From a virus, in the IMG/VR virus record IMGVR_UViG_3300006192_000008, positions 1-64,000 of that record: 64,000 bases of DNA. One strand, given 5' to 3'. Positions 15,947-24,334 of this stretch are shown in pieces; positions within the stretch are counted from its first letter, which is position 1; each line of letters opens with the position of its first letter. Under the pieces are notes generated by a model. It saw only the letters and a program-made list of their open reading frames with translations. It did not search any database and had not been told where the DNA came from. The translations under genes were made by a program, and so were the position numbers.

Positions 15947-17032
15947 ATGACTAAACAATACACAGCTCTCATCGACGTTGACACCCTTATCGTACACGCA
16001 GGGATTGCAGGGCAAGAAACTTATGTAACTGTTACACACAACACTACTGGTTGGACAAAGGAGTTTAAGAATCAGACTGAGTTCTTTGGTGATCATCATA
16101 AGAAAGCTGGTGGCTGGTTGGCTGAGATAAACAAGAGCAAAGAGGAAAAAGGACTTCCTATTGTATCACCAGATGCTTTTACGATTGAAGCTGGCGTTCG
16201 TTTGATTGAGGATGTTGTACATGAAAATGGAACAGCGATTACGCCAGAACAGATTGTTAAGGGGCGATTCAAATCCAAGATTGAGGCAATTGTAAATCAA
16301 CCTTGGTGTAAAGACTTCAAAATCTGCTATGGTACAGGCACTAACTTTCGTTATGATATTGCTGAAACTGTTCCATATAAAAATGAACGTCCAAGTAAAC
16401 CTTTACTGTTTGATGTTGTCAGAGACTATATGCTGTGGAAATATAAAGACCACATGATTACAGTAGACAATGTTGAGTCTGATGATATTCTAACAGCAGA
16501 GCTTCACAGTGCATGGATCAGAGCAAAACGTAAGCATGAGAATCTCGATGTTGTGTCCTGTCACATTGACAAGGATATAAATCAATTCCCTTGTTTGCAC
16601 TTCAACTTTGACAAACCTGAGCTTGGTCTTGTTAAGATTACACCGCTTGAAGCTGCTAAGAACCTTGCAAGCCAAATGCTTCAGGGTGATACTGTAGACT
16701 CTATTCCGGGTTTACCTAAGCTTCCTGATGAGATGCACAAGAAGTATTCCATCAGACGTTCAGGAAAGGGATTGGGAGAGAAGACAGCAAGAGCTTTGAT
16801 TGAGCCTTGCCAAGATACTAAGGAAGTGTTTGAACGTGTTGTAGAGGCTTACAGAGGCTTCTATGGGGAAGATAAGCAACCATTCACATCTTGGTATGGT
16901 GATGAGACAGGACGTAACTGGCTAGATCACTTGAATGAGCAATATAGGTTGCTGAAGATGCGTTCTGTTGTTGATGCAGATGTTGGTCATGTAAAAGATT
17001 TTCTTACTAAACTGGAGGTGAGTTATGAATAA
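15947..17032 (+). CDS. T7 gp6-like 5'-3' exonuclease (FEN/PIN fold), 361 aa
   Basis: Likely degrades DNA 5'-3', removing primers and supplying nucleotides. The fold-defining acids are visible: IDVDTLI near residue 10, YKNERPSKP near 145, DNVESDDIL near 170, and SCHIDKDINQFP near 205. A helix-hairpin-helix region follows (QGDTVDSIPGLPKLP and GLGEKTARALI near 245-285). It lies downstream of polymerase and SSB and completes the T7-like set. The stop overlaps the next start by eight bases. Confidence 0.88.
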   Translation: MTKQYTALIDVDTLIVHAGIAGQETYVTVTHNTTGWTKEFKNQTEFFGDHHKKAGGWLAEINKSKEEKGLPIVSPDAFTIEAGVRLIEDVVHENGTAITPEQIVKGRFKSKIEAIVNQPWCKDFKICYGTGTNFRYDIAETVPYKNERPSKPLLFDVVRDYMLWKYKDHMITVDNVESDDILTAELHSAWIRAKRKHENLDVVSCHIDKDINQFPCLHFNFDKPELGLVKITPLEAAKNLASQMLQGDTVDSIPGLPKLPDEMHKKYSIRRSGKGLGEKTARALIEPCQDTKEVFERVVEAYRGFYGEDKQPFTSWYGDETGRNWLDHLNEQYRLLKMRSVVDADVGHVKDFLTKLEVSYE

Positions 17033-17363
17033 AATTACTAAAGAATATCTGGAAGACTACGTTGCAGATATGGGGATTTTTGAGAAAGAGCATCGTAAAT
17101 ACTCAAGCTTCTATTGCTCGGCTACCTACACAATCACTCAGACTGATATTGAAGAGCTGAAGACTGAAGGTATTGATGCTTCTGATTTCTTGAATGTCTA
17201 CATCACTCTGAATGGTACGTGGGATGACAGTAATGGTACAGAGTGGGATTCTATGTACTTCTGTAAAGTAGAAGAATATCAAGAGCTTGTTCCTGAGCAA
17301 GTGATTCCTGCTCATTATGTCACTAATTGGAAAACAGAAGTGTTTGTACCTGTATGGGAGTGA
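17025..17363 (+). CDS. hypothetical protein, 112 aa
   Basis: Starts inside the end of the exonuclease gene with GGAGGTG as binding site. Tyrosine- and acid-rich, mixed alpha/beta. Function unknown. Confidence 0.65.
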   Translation: MNKITKEYLEDYVADMGIFEKEHRKYSSFYCSATYTITQTDIEELKTEGIDASDFLNVYITLNGTWDDSNGTEWDSMYFCKVEEYQELVPEQVIPAHYVTNWKTEVFVPVWE

Positions 17364-17581
17364 AAACAGAGCAAGAGGCAATCGACTTTTGTAAGTATGT
17401 GTACTCTCAAATGCCAGCAGTCACTAAATACGAAGGCTATACATTTGAGAACTACATGAACTCTGTGTTCCTTGCTAACGAGGGGTATGAGGACTATTTT
17501 ATTAAAGTGTTTGATGAGGCTTCAGATAAAGGTGTAGGATTGTACAAATATTCGGAGTTTAAAGGTGTAATTGATGAATAA
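17354..17581 (+). CDS. hypothetical protein, 75 aa
   Basis: Start placed at ATG 17354; a GTG at 17360 overlaps the previous stop (GTGA) and is equally possible. The protein (GVKTEQEAIDFCKYVYSQ) is a helical small phage protein. Function unknown. Confidence 0.6.
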   Translation: MGVKTEQEAIDFCKYVYSQMPAVTKYEGYTFENYMNSVFLANEGYEDYFIKVFDEASDKGVGLYKYSEFKGVIDE

Positions 17582-18134
17582 GCCTTGGCTCACTCCAGAA
17601 GGCAAGAAGATATGGAAGACAGAGGCTCAGTATTGGGGTTGGCTTAGAGGAGCTATTAGACGTATCTGGGCTGACTATCCTCTACGAAAGGAATGGAAAG
17701 CAAGGAAGCTTCGCCCAATCACACAAGAAGAGAAAGAAAGCAAGAAGTTTCATCCATCTACAAAGAATCTTGGCCAGTGCCACTATTGTGAGGAATGGTT
17801 TGCAGGATCAAAGCTTGAGTGTGATCACTTAGAGTCTTCTGATGGATGTACAAATAAAGTTGAAGCTGAGTCTTTCTTGTGGTATTGTGGTAACGGTATT
17901 GGAGATGAGTGGGTCTTGGCCTGCAATCCCTGCCATAAAAACAAGACCCATTCCGAAAGACGTGGGATTTCAATGCAAGATGCTTCTTATGAGAAGATAG
18001 CTATAGACCTTGAGAAGAAAAAGCTTGTATCTGTTTGGTTGAAAGGAAAAGGTGTAACACCAGCCAGTAATGCCAAGCTTCGTAGGCAGCAAATTATTGA
18101 TAAGCTAAGAGAGGAGAAAGAGAATGAAAGTTGA
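17574..18134 (+). CDS. HNH endonuclease, 186 aa
   Basis: A zinc-type HNH domain is plain: QCHYCEEWF (two Cys) near residue 65, ECDHLES with the first catalytic His near 80, ACNPCHKNKTH with two Cys, Asn and His near 120. The N-terminal WxxxxEYWGWLRGAIRRIW-like basic helix could bind DNA. T7-like phages carry such HNH genes in the replication region; it may be a homing endonuclease or a resident nuclease. It overlaps both neighbours by short distances, which looks long established. Confidence 0.82.
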   Translation: MNKPWLTPEGKKIWKTEAQYWGWLRGAIRRIWADYPLRKEWKARKLRPITQEEKESKKFHPSTKNLGQCHYCEEWFAGSKLECDHLESSDGCTNKVEAESFLWYCGNGIGDEWVLACNPCHKNKTHSERRGISMQDASYEKIAIDLEKKKLVSVWLKGKGVTPASNAKLRRQQIIDKLREEKENES

Positions 18135-18306
18135 AATTATTCAAGACAAAGAAAATGAAATGTTAAGTATCTCTGTTAATGGTACTTGTTTCTTTTACGG
18201 TAATTACTGGGATTTTAATGTACCCGGAGATATTAAAGACTTGATTAGTTTCATGTCCCGTAAAGGTGATGTTGAGTATGATTTTGATCAGAAGGTGCTG
18301 GACTAA
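18124..18306 (+). CDS. hypothetical protein, 60 aa
   Basis: Starts within the end of the HNH gene behind GAGGAGAAAGAG. Beta-rich, acidic. Its stop shares one base with the next start (TAATG). Function unknown. Confidence 0.65.
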   Translation: MKVEIIQDKENEMLSISVNGTCFFYGNYWDFNVPGDIKDLISFMSRKGDVEYDFDQKVLD

Positions 18307-18677
18307 TGACTGACAAGCAACCAAACAAAACCTACATCATTCAACACAAAGAAACCAAAGAAATGTTTATTGCACGTTCTGGTAAGTCTTCTTGGAAGCA
18401 ACCCGGACATGCGAAGAACGCTTGGAATCAGAGTATCTTTGGTTGGAACCTTGAGAAGTATGGTCTACCACGGATTGTGGAGCCTAAGAGCTGGGATGCT
18501 AATTATGTCCGTGTTCCTAAGTTTGATGAGCAAGGTGTGTTTGAAGTTGTTGAGCTAAAACATAAAGCTCAGAGTGATCTTGAAGAAGCTATTGAACTCC
18601 TTAATCACATTCAAGGGCGTTGTGATTCAGCTGGCTGGGATATGATTGAAGATTTCTTGAAGAGGGTGAAGCTTTGA
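18306..18677 (+). CDS. hypothetical protein, 123 aa
   Basis: N-terminal half has WKQPGHAKNAWNQS-like beta/loop content with several tryptophans; C-terminal half is a helix (QSDLEEAIELLNHI). Coupled to both neighbours. Function unknown. Confidence 0.65.
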   Translation: MTDKQPNKTYIIQHKETKEMFIARSGKSSWKQPGHAKNAWNQSIFGWNLEKYGLPRIVEPKSWDANYVRVPKFDEQGVFEVVELKHKAQSDLEEAIELLNHIQGRCDSAGWDMIEDFLKRVKL

Positions 18678-18904
18678 TTTCAGATACAGACTGGGAAATT
18701 TTAGAACGTAGATTAAAATCTATTGAAGCTTCAATTCAAATGCTTGAGTCTGTCTTTGGGAATCCCATGAAACATGTAGGAGGCAATGGTGATGTGGATT
18801 ACGTTCTACAAGAAGGCAGCCTCAGTGATGCAGGAACTGTCCAAGTTTGGAATAATAACCAGAAGCTTGCAGATTGTATTTCAACTACTAAGCTGGAGGA
18901 ATAA
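18674..18904 (+). CDS. hypothetical protein, 76 aa, TTG start
   Basis: TTG at 18674 overlaps the previous stop (TTGA) and AGAGGGTGAAGC lies before it. N-terminal helix then a Gly/Asp-rich stretch. Function unknown. Confidence 0.6.
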   Translation: MISDTDWEILERRLKSIEASIQMLESVFGNPMKHVGGNGDVDYVLQEGSLSDAGTVQVWNNNQKLADCISTTKLEE

Positions 18905-18906
18905 AG

Positions 18907-19023
18907 ATGATTAAGAAAATCTACGCATACTTGTTCTACGACTTCTGGAATAACCACTACAATGCAATGATCGTGGATTACTATTTTCGGTTGTTCCTTT
19001 GGTTTCCGTTGGCGCTTAATTAG
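18907..19023 (+). CDS. hypothetical aromatic peptide, 38 aa, possibly membrane-associated
   Basis: GGAGGAATAAAG precedes the ATG at 18907. The peptide is very rich in Tyr, Phe and Trp and ends in a hydrophobic stretch (YYFRLFLWFPLALN), so it may associate with the membrane. Function unknown. Confidence 0.6.
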   Translation: MIKKIYAYLFYDFWNNHYNAMIVDYYFRLFLWFPLALN

Positions 19024-19031
19024 GAGGGCGC

Positions 19032-19262
19032 ATGTCTGACATAATCAACCTCTTTGATGAGAAAGCTAAACGACTTGTAATATTCAACATCTCACAAGCT
19101 GAAGCTGATGTTCAGAAATATAAAGATGTTGTTATGAAGAGTGTAAGAGATTTCCATACGTTTAGTGTGCAAGAGAAAGTAGAGCTGTATTCTAGTCTCG
19201 CTGCGTTCAATATAGAAATCCTGAAGCAATTATTGGAATATAAGAAAGGAGAAGTGGTTTGA
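19032..19262 (+). CDS. hypothetical helical protein, 76 aa
   Basis: AGGAGGG before the ATG. Predicted helical throughout (ISQAEADVQKYKDVVMKSV). Ends in a TTGA overlap with the phosphoesterase gene. Function unknown. Confidence 0.65.
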   Translation: MSDIINLFDEKAKRLVIFNISQAEADVQKYKDVVMKSVRDFHTFSVQEKVELYSSLAAFNIEILKQLLEYKKGEVV

Positions 19263-20146
19263 GTAATGATTGGAAAGTAGAAGCAGAACAACTAGCACGT
19301 CAAGGTAAATCGTGGCGTAAGATCGCTGAGCATCTTGACCAACCAAAAAGCACAGTGTCTGACCACTTGCGTAAGGTGTTCAGTCAAGATGTTGTAGATC
19401 ATAAACATTCAAGTGATGTATATTCTGTGCGCAAGGTTGATCGCGAGGAAGATAACAGTCGTATTCTGTTTATCAGCGATATGCACATTCCTTATCATCA
19501 CGTAGACACAATTGCTTTCTTGAAACACTTGAAAGCTAAATACAACCCAACACGAGTAATCTGCCTGGGCGATGAACTTGATAAACATGCTCTGAGTTAC
19601 CATGACTCTGATCCAGACCTGCCGAGTGCTGGTGATGAGCTGAAGAAAAGCTTGCCTGTGATTCAAGAGTTGTTTGAAATCTTCCCGACAATGGATATCA
19701 TTGAGTCAAATCATGGTAGCCTTGTTTGGCGTAAGGCTAAGACATTTGGGATTCCAAAACACTATATCAAATCATATAATGATGTACTTGGTGTTGATGG
19801 TGGGTGGAAGTGGAGCTTTGACTTGACTGTTAATCTCCCGAATGGTCAGAAGTGTTACGTGCATCATGGTAAGACAAGTAATGTGATTCAGCTCAGTCAA
19901 CAGATGGGTATGTGTGCTGTGCAAGGCCACTTCCATGAAAGCTTTAAGATTGACTATTGGGGCAATCCTACAGGTTTGTATTGGGGTATGCAGTGTGGTT
20001 GCCTGATTGATGATGACACAATGGCATTTAACTACAACAATGTGAACATTAAACGCCCGATAATTGGTACTGGACTTGTGATTGATTCTATGCCAGTATT
20101 GGAGCCGATGGTACTTGATGTAAATGGTCGTTGGGTTGGTAAATAG
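19259..20146 (+). CDS. calcineurin-like metallophosphoesterase with N-terminal HTH, 295 aa
   Basis: Residues 1-45 look like a resolvase-type helix-turn-helix (ARQGKSWRKIAEHL then KSTVSDHLRKVF). The rest is a calcineurin-like phosphoesterase: ISDMHIPYHH (D and H ligands) near 72, CLGDELDKHA near 102, ESNHGS near 145, HHGKT near 200 and GHFHES near 222. The family cleaves phosphodiesters in nucleotides or nucleic acids; the HTH suggests a DNA substrate or target. Start is TTG at 19259 in a TTGA overlap. Confidence 0.83.
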   Translation: MSNDWKVEAEQLARQGKSWRKIAEHLDQPKSTVSDHLRKVFSQDVVDHKHSSDVYSVRKVDREEDNSRILFISDMHIPYHHVDTIAFLKHLKAKYNPTRVICLGDELDKHALSYHDSDPDLPSAGDELKKSLPVIQELFEIFPTMDIIESNHGSLVWRKAKTFGIPKHYIKSYNDVLGVDGGWKWSFDLTVNLPNGQKCYVHHGKTSNVIQLSQQMGMCAVQGHFHESFKIDYWGNPTGLYWGMQCGCLIDDDTMAFNYNNVNIKRPIIGTGLVIDSMPVLEPMVLDVNGRWVGK

Positions 20147-20155
20147 GAGGAACAA

Positions 20156-20719
20156 ATGGAAGAAAACTATGATCTTCAGGTTGGTGATGTTATTCTTGTA
20201 ACTGACAGTGGTTGGGGGTTAGTTGAGGACAATATAGGTAAATATGTTGAACTGTTGAAGTATTGTGGTTACGAAGAGCGGTGGTGGGTAAGGGGTTACA
20301 ATTGTGAATTGATTAATCATGAACCTGACTACGCAATTGATGAAGGTACTTTTGGCAAGAGTCCTATGGTATTGCTGAACACAAAAGAGGAAGTTACAAA
20401 AGGTGGCTTCCACTCTCCACTGGAATCCCGCAAGAATGATAAAAACCAAATGGAGTTGGTTGACACAGGCTTCCCAAATGCTCTTATGGTGCTTGGTGAG
20501 GTGATGACTTGGGCAGCTAAGAATAAAGGGTATTTGCCAAATGATTGGAAAGATATTCCTAATCCTAGTATGAACCTGCTTGGTGCTGCCAGTCGTCACC
20601 GTAATAAGCGCTTGAAAGGGGAAGAGTTTGATGATGAGAGTGGTCTTCCTCATCTTGCACATGAAGCGTTTAATGTGCTTGCGCAGCTTGAGCTGTTGAT
20701 GATGGGTAAATTGAAATGA
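20156..20719 (+). CDS. protein with C-terminal dATP/dGTP diphosphohydrolase-like domain (DUF5664), 187 aa
   Basis: The N-terminal ~75 residues are a beta-rich domain (LQVGDVILVTDSGWG). The C-terminal ~100 residues match the all-alpha pyrophosphohydrolase-like pattern: GFPNALMVLGEVMTWAA, KGY....W, AASRHRNKR.KGEEFDDESGLPHLAHEAFNVLAQLEL in pieces, where the E..D pairs would hold metal. Related phage enzymes hydrolyse dNTPs and shift nucleotide pools. It precedes a nucleotidase-like gene, in keeping with that role. Confidence 0.72.
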   Translation: MEENYDLQVGDVILVTDSGWGLVEDNIGKYVELLKYCGYEERWWVRGYNCELINHEPDYAIDEGTFGKSPMVLLNTKEEVTKGGFHSPLESRKNDKNQMELVDTGFPNALMVLGEVMTWAAKNKGYLPNDWKDIPNPSMNLLGAASRHRNKRLKGEEFDDESGLPHLAHEAFNVLAQLELLMMGKLK

Positions 20720-21264
20720 GTAAACCCATTTTAGGATGTGACGTTGATATCTGCTTGGCACCTTCCGATAAGGGTTGGATGGAGTACATGAAATACTTCA
20801 ACGGCTTCGGAAAGGTTGTACATCGAACAGATGGTTTGCTAGAATACGACCTAAGTAAGATGTACCCAACTGTAGCTGACCCATACGAATATTGGCGGAC
20901 ACTTGACTACAATCAGTTCAAGCCACTGGAAGGCTCTGTAGAAGCTCTGGATGCTTTGTCAAAGTATTTTGATATTGCTTTTATTAGCCAAGCGAAAGGC
21001 TTTCACCACAAGAGTAAGTACTACTGGCTAGATCGACACTTCCCATTTAAAACTGGTGTAATGCTCACCAAAGAGAAATGGTTGATGAAGGGAAGTGTTG
21101 TAGCAATGATTGATGATCGTCTTGACCATTTGAAAGGGTTTGACTTTGATCAACGTATTCTTTTCGCCACTAACTACACACAATCTGTAGAATGCGATGT
21201 AGCTTATTCATTCTCGGAGTGGAGTGAGGGTGTTGTTGAACGGTTGTGTGAATTGTATTTGTGA
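20716..21264 (+). CDS. HAD-like 5'(3')-deoxyribonucleotidase, 182 aa
   Basis: Probable phosphatase acting on deoxynucleotides. Motif I is GCDVDICL near residue 8 (the two aspartates), motif II is AFISQAKG near 93, a lysine follows in LTKEKW, and motif IV is MIDDRLDHL near 133. Size and order fit phage HAD nucleotidases. ATGA overlap with the preceding gene. Confidence 0.75.
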   Translation: MSKPILGCDVDICLAPSDKGWMEYMKYFNGFGKVVHRTDGLLEYDLSKMYPTVADPYEYWRTLDYNQFKPLEGSVEALDALSKYFDIAFISQAKGFHHKSKYYWLDRHFPFKTGVMLTKEKWLMKGSVVAMIDDRLDHLKGFDFDQRILFATNYTQSVECDVAYSFSEWSEGVVERLCELYL

Positions 21265-21287
21265 AAAGTCTTTAGGAGGATATATAA

Positions 21288-21929
21288 ATGGCGAAATATG
21301 CTCACTGCATGACTGCGGATTTTAAAAATGAAAGTGGTTTATGGGTAATTTCTTATAATCCAGAGCCTTACGTTAAAGCATGGACGACAGCAGGGAAGTT
21401 ATGGACGAACCTAAACCAGAGGTTGAGGGCAAAAACTAAAAATAATAAGCTTTACTCTGAGTGCTCTAACAACTTTAAAAGTTTTCAAGAGTTTGCTGAG
21501 TGGTGTCAGTTACAACATGGTTATCTTAACAAAGAAGATAATGGTAATTATTGGAGCCTTGACAAAGATATTCTAGGTTGTGGGAAGTCATATGACCCAA
21601 GCTCTTGTTTGTTTGTACCAAACTTCATAAATGTGTTCTTTAGTTACAATAAAGTTAACAGGGGTAAATTTCCCATAGGTGTAAACTTCCACAAAGAGTC
21701 GGGTAAGTTTGTGGCTCAATGTACTGTTAATGGGAAACAAGAGCATTTAGGATTATACCTACACCCCATGGAAGCTCACAAGGCGTGGCAAGAAACTAAA
21801 CTTTTGCAATTAGAACAACTACTTAGTTGGTCCTTGGAAACAAAGCATGAAAAGCTTATTACGGCGTTATCTTACAGAGTAGAATTACTTAAAAACCAAG
21901 TAATTAAAGGACTGGAAACTTTAAACTGA
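21288..21929 (+). CDS. HNH-type homing endonuclease with AP2 domain, 213 aa
   Basis: Same build and length as the gene at 6370: LWTNLNQRL...Y......FQEFAEWCQLQ...YWSLDKDILGCGKSYDPSSCLFVP, then an AP2-like KFPIGVNFHKESGKFVAQ ... HLGLYLHPMEAHKAW. It is free-standing between the nucleotidase and MazG-like genes, with its own AGGAGG site. It is a probable selfish element. Confidence 0.78.
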   Translation: MAKYAHCMTADFKNESGLWVISYNPEPYVKAWTTAGKLWTNLNQRLRAKTKNNKLYSECSNNFKSFQEFAEWCQLQHGYLNKEDNGNYWSLDKDILGCGKSYDPSSCLFVPNFINVFFSYNKVNRGKFPIGVNFHKESGKFVAQCTVNGKQEHLGLYLHPMEAHKAWQETKLLQLEQLLSWSLETKHEKLITALSYRVELLKNQVIKGLETLN

Positions 21930-21937
21930 GGGGAAAT

Positions 21938-22420
21938 ATGAAGGACTTTAGTAATATGTACAAACGCATCATTTCTTGGAACAATCGGGCAGGTGTTAAA
22001 GAGCATGCCTTTGGGACCCTCAATTGGGATTCCGCAACACTTTTACAGTGTAAGCTTCTTGTAGAGGAGGCGAGTGAAACCCTGGAAGGTATTGAATATG
22101 GGAATATGGTGGAACTTCTAGACGGGACTGTTGATAGTTTTGTCATCCTTGCTAAGTTGATTGATATACTGGAAAAAGCCGGTTTTGACTTCATAGGAGC
22201 TTGCGAGGCTGTCATGGACAATAATGACCTTAAAATTTATGATAGCTATTACACTGCTGTAGAGGCTAAAGAAAAGCTTGAGGAACGTGACGATCAAGAG
22301 TATAGTATTGAGACAGCAATTTGTAATGGAATGCCCTTTTACAGCGTCCGACGCTTCGACGGAAAGATCATGAAGAAGGTTGGGTTTGTTCCTGTGAGTC
22401 TCGATGAGTTTGTCCCATAA
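21938..22420 (+). CDS. MazG/PRA-PH-like nucleotide pyrophosphohydrolase, 160 aa
   Basis: The first ~100 residues form the all-alpha pyrophosphohydrolase pattern: FGTLNWDSATLLQCKLLVEEASETLEGIE with EE..E metal ligands, then ELLDGTVDSFVILAKL with the second acidic pair. The family removes PPi from nucleoside triphosphates. The C-terminal ~55 residues are an extra beta-rich piece. It lies in the nucleotide-metabolism block. Confidence 0.75.
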   Translation: MKDFSNMYKRIISWNNRAGVKEHAFGTLNWDSATLLQCKLLVEEASETLEGIEYGNMVELLDGTVDSFVILAKLIDILEKAGFDFIGACEAVMDNNDLKIYDSYYTAVEAKEKLEERDDQEYSIETAICNGMPFYSVRRFDGKIMKKVGFVPVSLDEFVP

Positions 22421-22436
22421 ATCTGTAGGGGGAATT

Positions 22437-22673
22437 ATGTTGATTGGTTTGGTTCCAACAGGTAGAGTAAAAGAAGATTATAGGCTACACATTAAGAACA
22501 AACGTGACTACGATATTGCGGTAAGTTCTGGTGTAGCATGGGTAGCTTATGAAAACCTCCCCTTGTCTTGGTCTGAAGCAGAGCTAGAGATACTTGCTTA
22601 CAAAGCTAAAGTAGAATATTGTGAATGCACTAGAGCTGATAATTATGAAGCGTCTAGTCGATTGGATAGTTGA
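22437..22673 (+). CDS. hypothetical protein, 78 aa
   Basis: ATG 22437 follows AGGGGGAATT; an upstream in-frame ATG at 22404 is less likely. Beta then alpha, with a C-terminal CEC motif. Function unknown. Confidence 0.6.
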   Translation: MLIGLVPTGRVKEDYRLHIKNKRDYDIAVSSGVAWVAYENLPLSWSEAELEILAYKAKVEYCECTRADNYEASSRLDS

Positions 22674-22689
22674 ATAAGGAGGAGGAAGA

Positions 22690-23754
22690 ATGACACAGAT
22701 TACAGCGAGGGTAATTGCTCACAGTAAGAGTGCTGTGAATGGGAAAGAAATTATTACGTTTGAGTTGGAATTTCCTCGACTGATTCTCGCAGAGTTCAAC
22801 ACTCACAACGCCTTATCCAAGAATGCTTCCAGCTCTCGTGCAATTCCTGTAGCCAAGATGCTAGAGCAAGTTCGCAACAATCCTGCAATGCCTGTACGCT
22901 TTGGTAAGAAGAATAAAGGCATGCAGGATGATGGTGAACACAATGACCTAGTGATTATGACCAACCAACAAGCAGACTCTTGGGGCGGTATGTACCCAGA
23001 AGATGCTTGGCGGTATGCTGCAAACATTGCTGCTGATTTTGCTCAAGCCTTTGATGATGCCGGATATGCTAAACAAATTTGCAATCGTCTGATTGAGCCT
23101 TTCCAGATGATGAAGGTTGTGATGACTGCAACTGATCTTAATAACTTCATCTGGCTTCGTGATCATCCAGCAGCAGACCCAACGATTGAAGTGCTGTCTA
23201 AGGCTATTAAGGTTGCAAAAGAAGAAAGCACACCCTTTCTTCTTCAACCCGGTGAGTGGCACTTACCTTATGTAGAGACAACTCGTGACTTCAGTGGTAA
23301 GATTCTGTATATCATAACAACAGACAGAGATGATCCAGAACGTGTCCCAGATGTTGAATATGATCGGTATGTGAGGATTCTAAGTGAAGAGGATGCTCTT
23401 GCGATAAGCGCTAGCTGTTGTGCTCAAGTTAGTTTTAGATCACTTGACGATAGTATTGAAAAAGCGTATAGTGTTGTTCAAAAGTTGAATCTTGGAGGTG
23501 CTGATAATGAACCAGTACATGCAAGTCCTCTGGAACATCAGGCGTCGCCGATGAAAGAAACAACTTATCATCGTGTAGATAAGTACCCAGATATGTACGT
23601 GACTAAATCTCTAGATCAGAATAATCCAGAGAATATTAAATCTTGGCAAGAGGGTATTACGCATGTGACACGAGAAGGGGAGTTTGGTTCTGGTAACTTA
23701 AAAGGCTTTATTCAATACCGCCAACTTATTCCAAACAATGTAAAGCGAGGTTGA
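22690..23754 (+). CDS. thyX: FAD-dependent thymidylate synthase ThyX, 354 aa
   Basis: Makes dTMP from dUMP using FAD and methylene-tetrahydrofolate. The diagnostic ThyX motif is present in phage form as FNTHNALSKNASSSRAIP near residue 35-55. Other family features are QICNRLIEPFQ near 135, a long insert, SCCAQVSFRS near 240 and HASPLEHQASP near 275. It is longer than bacterial ThyX (about 220-250 aa) but typical of a phage subfamily. It lies just upstream of the RNR genes. Confidence 0.88.
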   Translation: MTQITARVIAHSKSAVNGKEIITFELEFPRLILAEFNTHNALSKNASSSRAIPVAKMLEQVRNNPAMPVRFGKKNKGMQDDGEHNDLVIMTNQQADSWGGMYPEDAWRYAANIAADFAQAFDDAGYAKQICNRLIEPFQMMKVVMTATDLNNFIWLRDHPAADPTIEVLSKAIKVAKEESTPFLLQPGEWHLPYVETTRDFSGKILYIITTDRDDPERVPDVEYDRYVRILSEEDALAISASCCAQVSFRSLDDSIEKAYSVVQKLNLGGADNEPVHASPLEHQASPMKETTYHRVDKYPDMYVTKSLDQNNPENIKSWQEGITHVTREGEFGSGNLKGFIQYRQLIPNNVKRG

Positions 23755-23758
23755 TTAA

Positions 23759-23935
23759 ATGAATGACTATCCAAAATCACAATGGATTTTTGAGCTTGTA
23801 AACATTATGTCTAAGCGTCAATTGATTCCTAAGAAAGATGCTCTGTGGGCTATCATGGAAGAGATTGAGGAATATGATGAAATGTTTGCAGAGGGTTTGA
23901 GTCCACAAGAAGTTTATGCAGAAATCACAGAATGA
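23759..23935 (+). CDS. hypothetical protein, 58 aa
   Basis: Short acidic helical protein (starts MNDYPKSQWIFELVNIM) four bases after the thyX stop. The GAGGTTGATTAA before the ATG is a moderate binding site. Function unknown. Confidence 0.65.
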   Translation: MNDYPKSQWIFELVNIMSKRQLIPKKDALWAIMEEIEEYDEMFAEGLSPQEVYAEITE

Positions 23936-23947
23936 ATAAGGAATAAT

Positions 23948-24334
23948 ATGAATATTGATTACAGTGACACATACAACCAATTTTTATCTTTTGTAGACCT
24001 TGAACGTGATCCTGAATGGAATGATGCTTGGAAAGCACAGGACGAAAAGAAAGTAGAACAACTACTACATAAGTATGGTGCTGATCTTAAATACGGCTGG
24101 GAAGTAGAAGTAATCCTCCATCGTCCACGTACAAGCAATGCAGCAGAATATGGCCCTAAGATTAACTTTGTAGAGCGTACAGATGCTGAGTTTGCTCCCT
24201 ATGTAGCTACGGAAGATATGATTGCTAATACTAAAGACTCGTTCTTGAAAGCAGAACTAATGGTGATGAGCAAGCGTAGTAACTTTAGTGGTGATTTGAT
24301 TGACCGATTCGGTGAAGAAGGGGATGAGATTTGA
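23948..24334 (+). CDS. hypothetical protein, 128 aa
   Basis: Acidic alpha/beta protein (YNQFLSFVDLERDPEW near the start). It overlaps nrdA by TTGA at its end, so its translation is tied to that of RNR. Function unknown. Confidence 0.65.
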   Translation: MNIDYSDTYNQFLSFVDLERDPEWNDAWKAQDEKKVEQLLHKYGADLKYGWEVEVILHRPRTSNAAEYGPKINFVERTDAEFAPYVATEDMIANTKDSFLKAELMVMSKRSNFSGDLIDRFGEEGDEI